DNA from: Brassica napus
Taxonomy: Eukaryota; Streptophyta; Magnoliopsida; Brassicales; Brassicaceae
Length of the DNA: 64,000 nt
Reading direction: 5' to 3'
Assembly: GCF_020379485.1 (NCBI RefSeq)
Contig: NW_026016720.1
Coordinates: 1-64,000 of the forward strand
Positions 63,801 to 64,000 of the stretch are shown in pieces. The stretch's first letter is position 1; every line of letters begins with the position of its first letter. A program made the position numbers and the translations under genes. The notes under the pieces are model-generated. The model did not search any database, was not told the DNA's origin, and worked only from the letters and a program-made list of their open reading frames with translations.

Positions 63801-64000
63801 TGGAGAATCACCAGGAAGTTGAATAATCTCATAGGAGTTGGGATGAAGAAGTTATCCCACTTTCTAATCAGGTGATTCCAGTTTCCCAGTTTGGGAATAG
63901 GACAGCTTCTTCGTCGTTCCAATAAACCAGGATGAATCACTTTGTAAGAAGCTTGATTTGGATACATAAAGTGGTGGAGAATCACCAGGAAGTTGAATAA

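Larger units (their letters stand above)
13716..64000 (+). repeat. CentBr-like centromeric satellite array, right block
   Basis: About 286 tandem monomers, almost all 175-177 bp, in the same orientation as the left block and running off the right end of the window. Using AAGCTT as position 1, the variable points are: GTGGTGG / GTGTTGG / GTGTGG at 23-30, AATAAATC / AATAATC / ATTAATC near 48-56, CTAATC / CAAATC near 91-96, and the 148-158 segment AATCAAACC / AATAAACC / AATAACACC / AATCAACC / AATCAACACC. One-base gains or losses at these points explain the 175- and 177-bp monomers. From ~20.4 kb on, most monomers are identical outside these points. It has no coding role. Confidence 0.96.

Noticed and set aside
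20473..63985. Hundreds of overlapping small minus-strand reading frames of 76-155 codons with near-identical products
   Set aside because: They recur with the satellite period, overlap each other in shifted frames, change frame with every one-base monomer variant, and show no codon conservation. They are by-products of a stop-poor satellite strand.
1..64000. Regular ~176-bp direct repeats considered as a CRISPR array or bacterial repeat
   Set aside because: The whole period is repeated, with no unique spacers, and the retrotransposons are of plant type.

Overview
The window is plant centromeric DNA. Nearly all of it is a head-to-tail satellite with a ~176-bp monomer that carries one HindIII site (AAGCTT) per copy. 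From memory of the family I recognise this as the CentBr (HindIII) centromeric satellite of Brassica, Raphanus and relatives (tribe Brassiceae). The retrotransposon relics are also plant-type. I see no cellular gene, tRNA, rRNA, CRISPR array or bacterial feature.

Layout. (1) 1-~6,472: satellite array, about 37 monomers, with many single-base indels that become denser toward its right edge. (2) ~6,473-~13,715: a 7.2-kb retrotransposon island, all coding on the minus strand. A Ty1/copia element (~6,473-11,390) has its 5' LTR, tRNA-Met primer-binding site, untranslated leader, an uninterrupted gag-protease-integrase frame of 1,052 codons and a heavily frameshifted RT/RNase H remnant. Its LTR begins exactly inside the integrase frame of a Ty3/gypsy chromovirus (11,391-~13,715; protease, RT, RNase H, start of integrase), so the copia element is nested in the gypsy element. 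Both outer ends are cut off by satellite. The gypsy 5' LTR/gag is missing on the right. The copia 3' half, including its 3' LTR, and the distal gypsy half are missing on the left. (3) ~13,716-64,000: the same satellite in the same orientation, about 286 monomers. It is divided into sequence domains: a ragged edge (13.7-14.5 kb), a 'CAAATC' subfamily (14.5-17.5 kb), ordinary monomers (17.5-19.7 kb), a strongly diverged patch (~19.74-20.03 kb), and then a very homogeneous array to the end. Within that last array a variant reading AATAACACC is locally dominant (about 22.5-37.4 kb, strongest at 26.6-33.5 kb).

How it fits together. The island looks like a chromovirus that inserted in the satellite, was hit by a copia element, and was then trimmed on both sides by recombination or by satellite turnover. 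The satellite phase jumps by about 71 bp across the island and one edge shares several bases with the satellite, which fits deletion or illegitimate joining better than a clean insertion. Homogeneity increases away from the island, as expected if new monomers are amplified in the array core and older ones survive next to transposon scars. An alternative for the indel-rich left part is lower consensus quality of the assembly. No conventional gene operates here. Any function is structural: satellite with dyad symmetries and a possible centromere-associated chromovirus.
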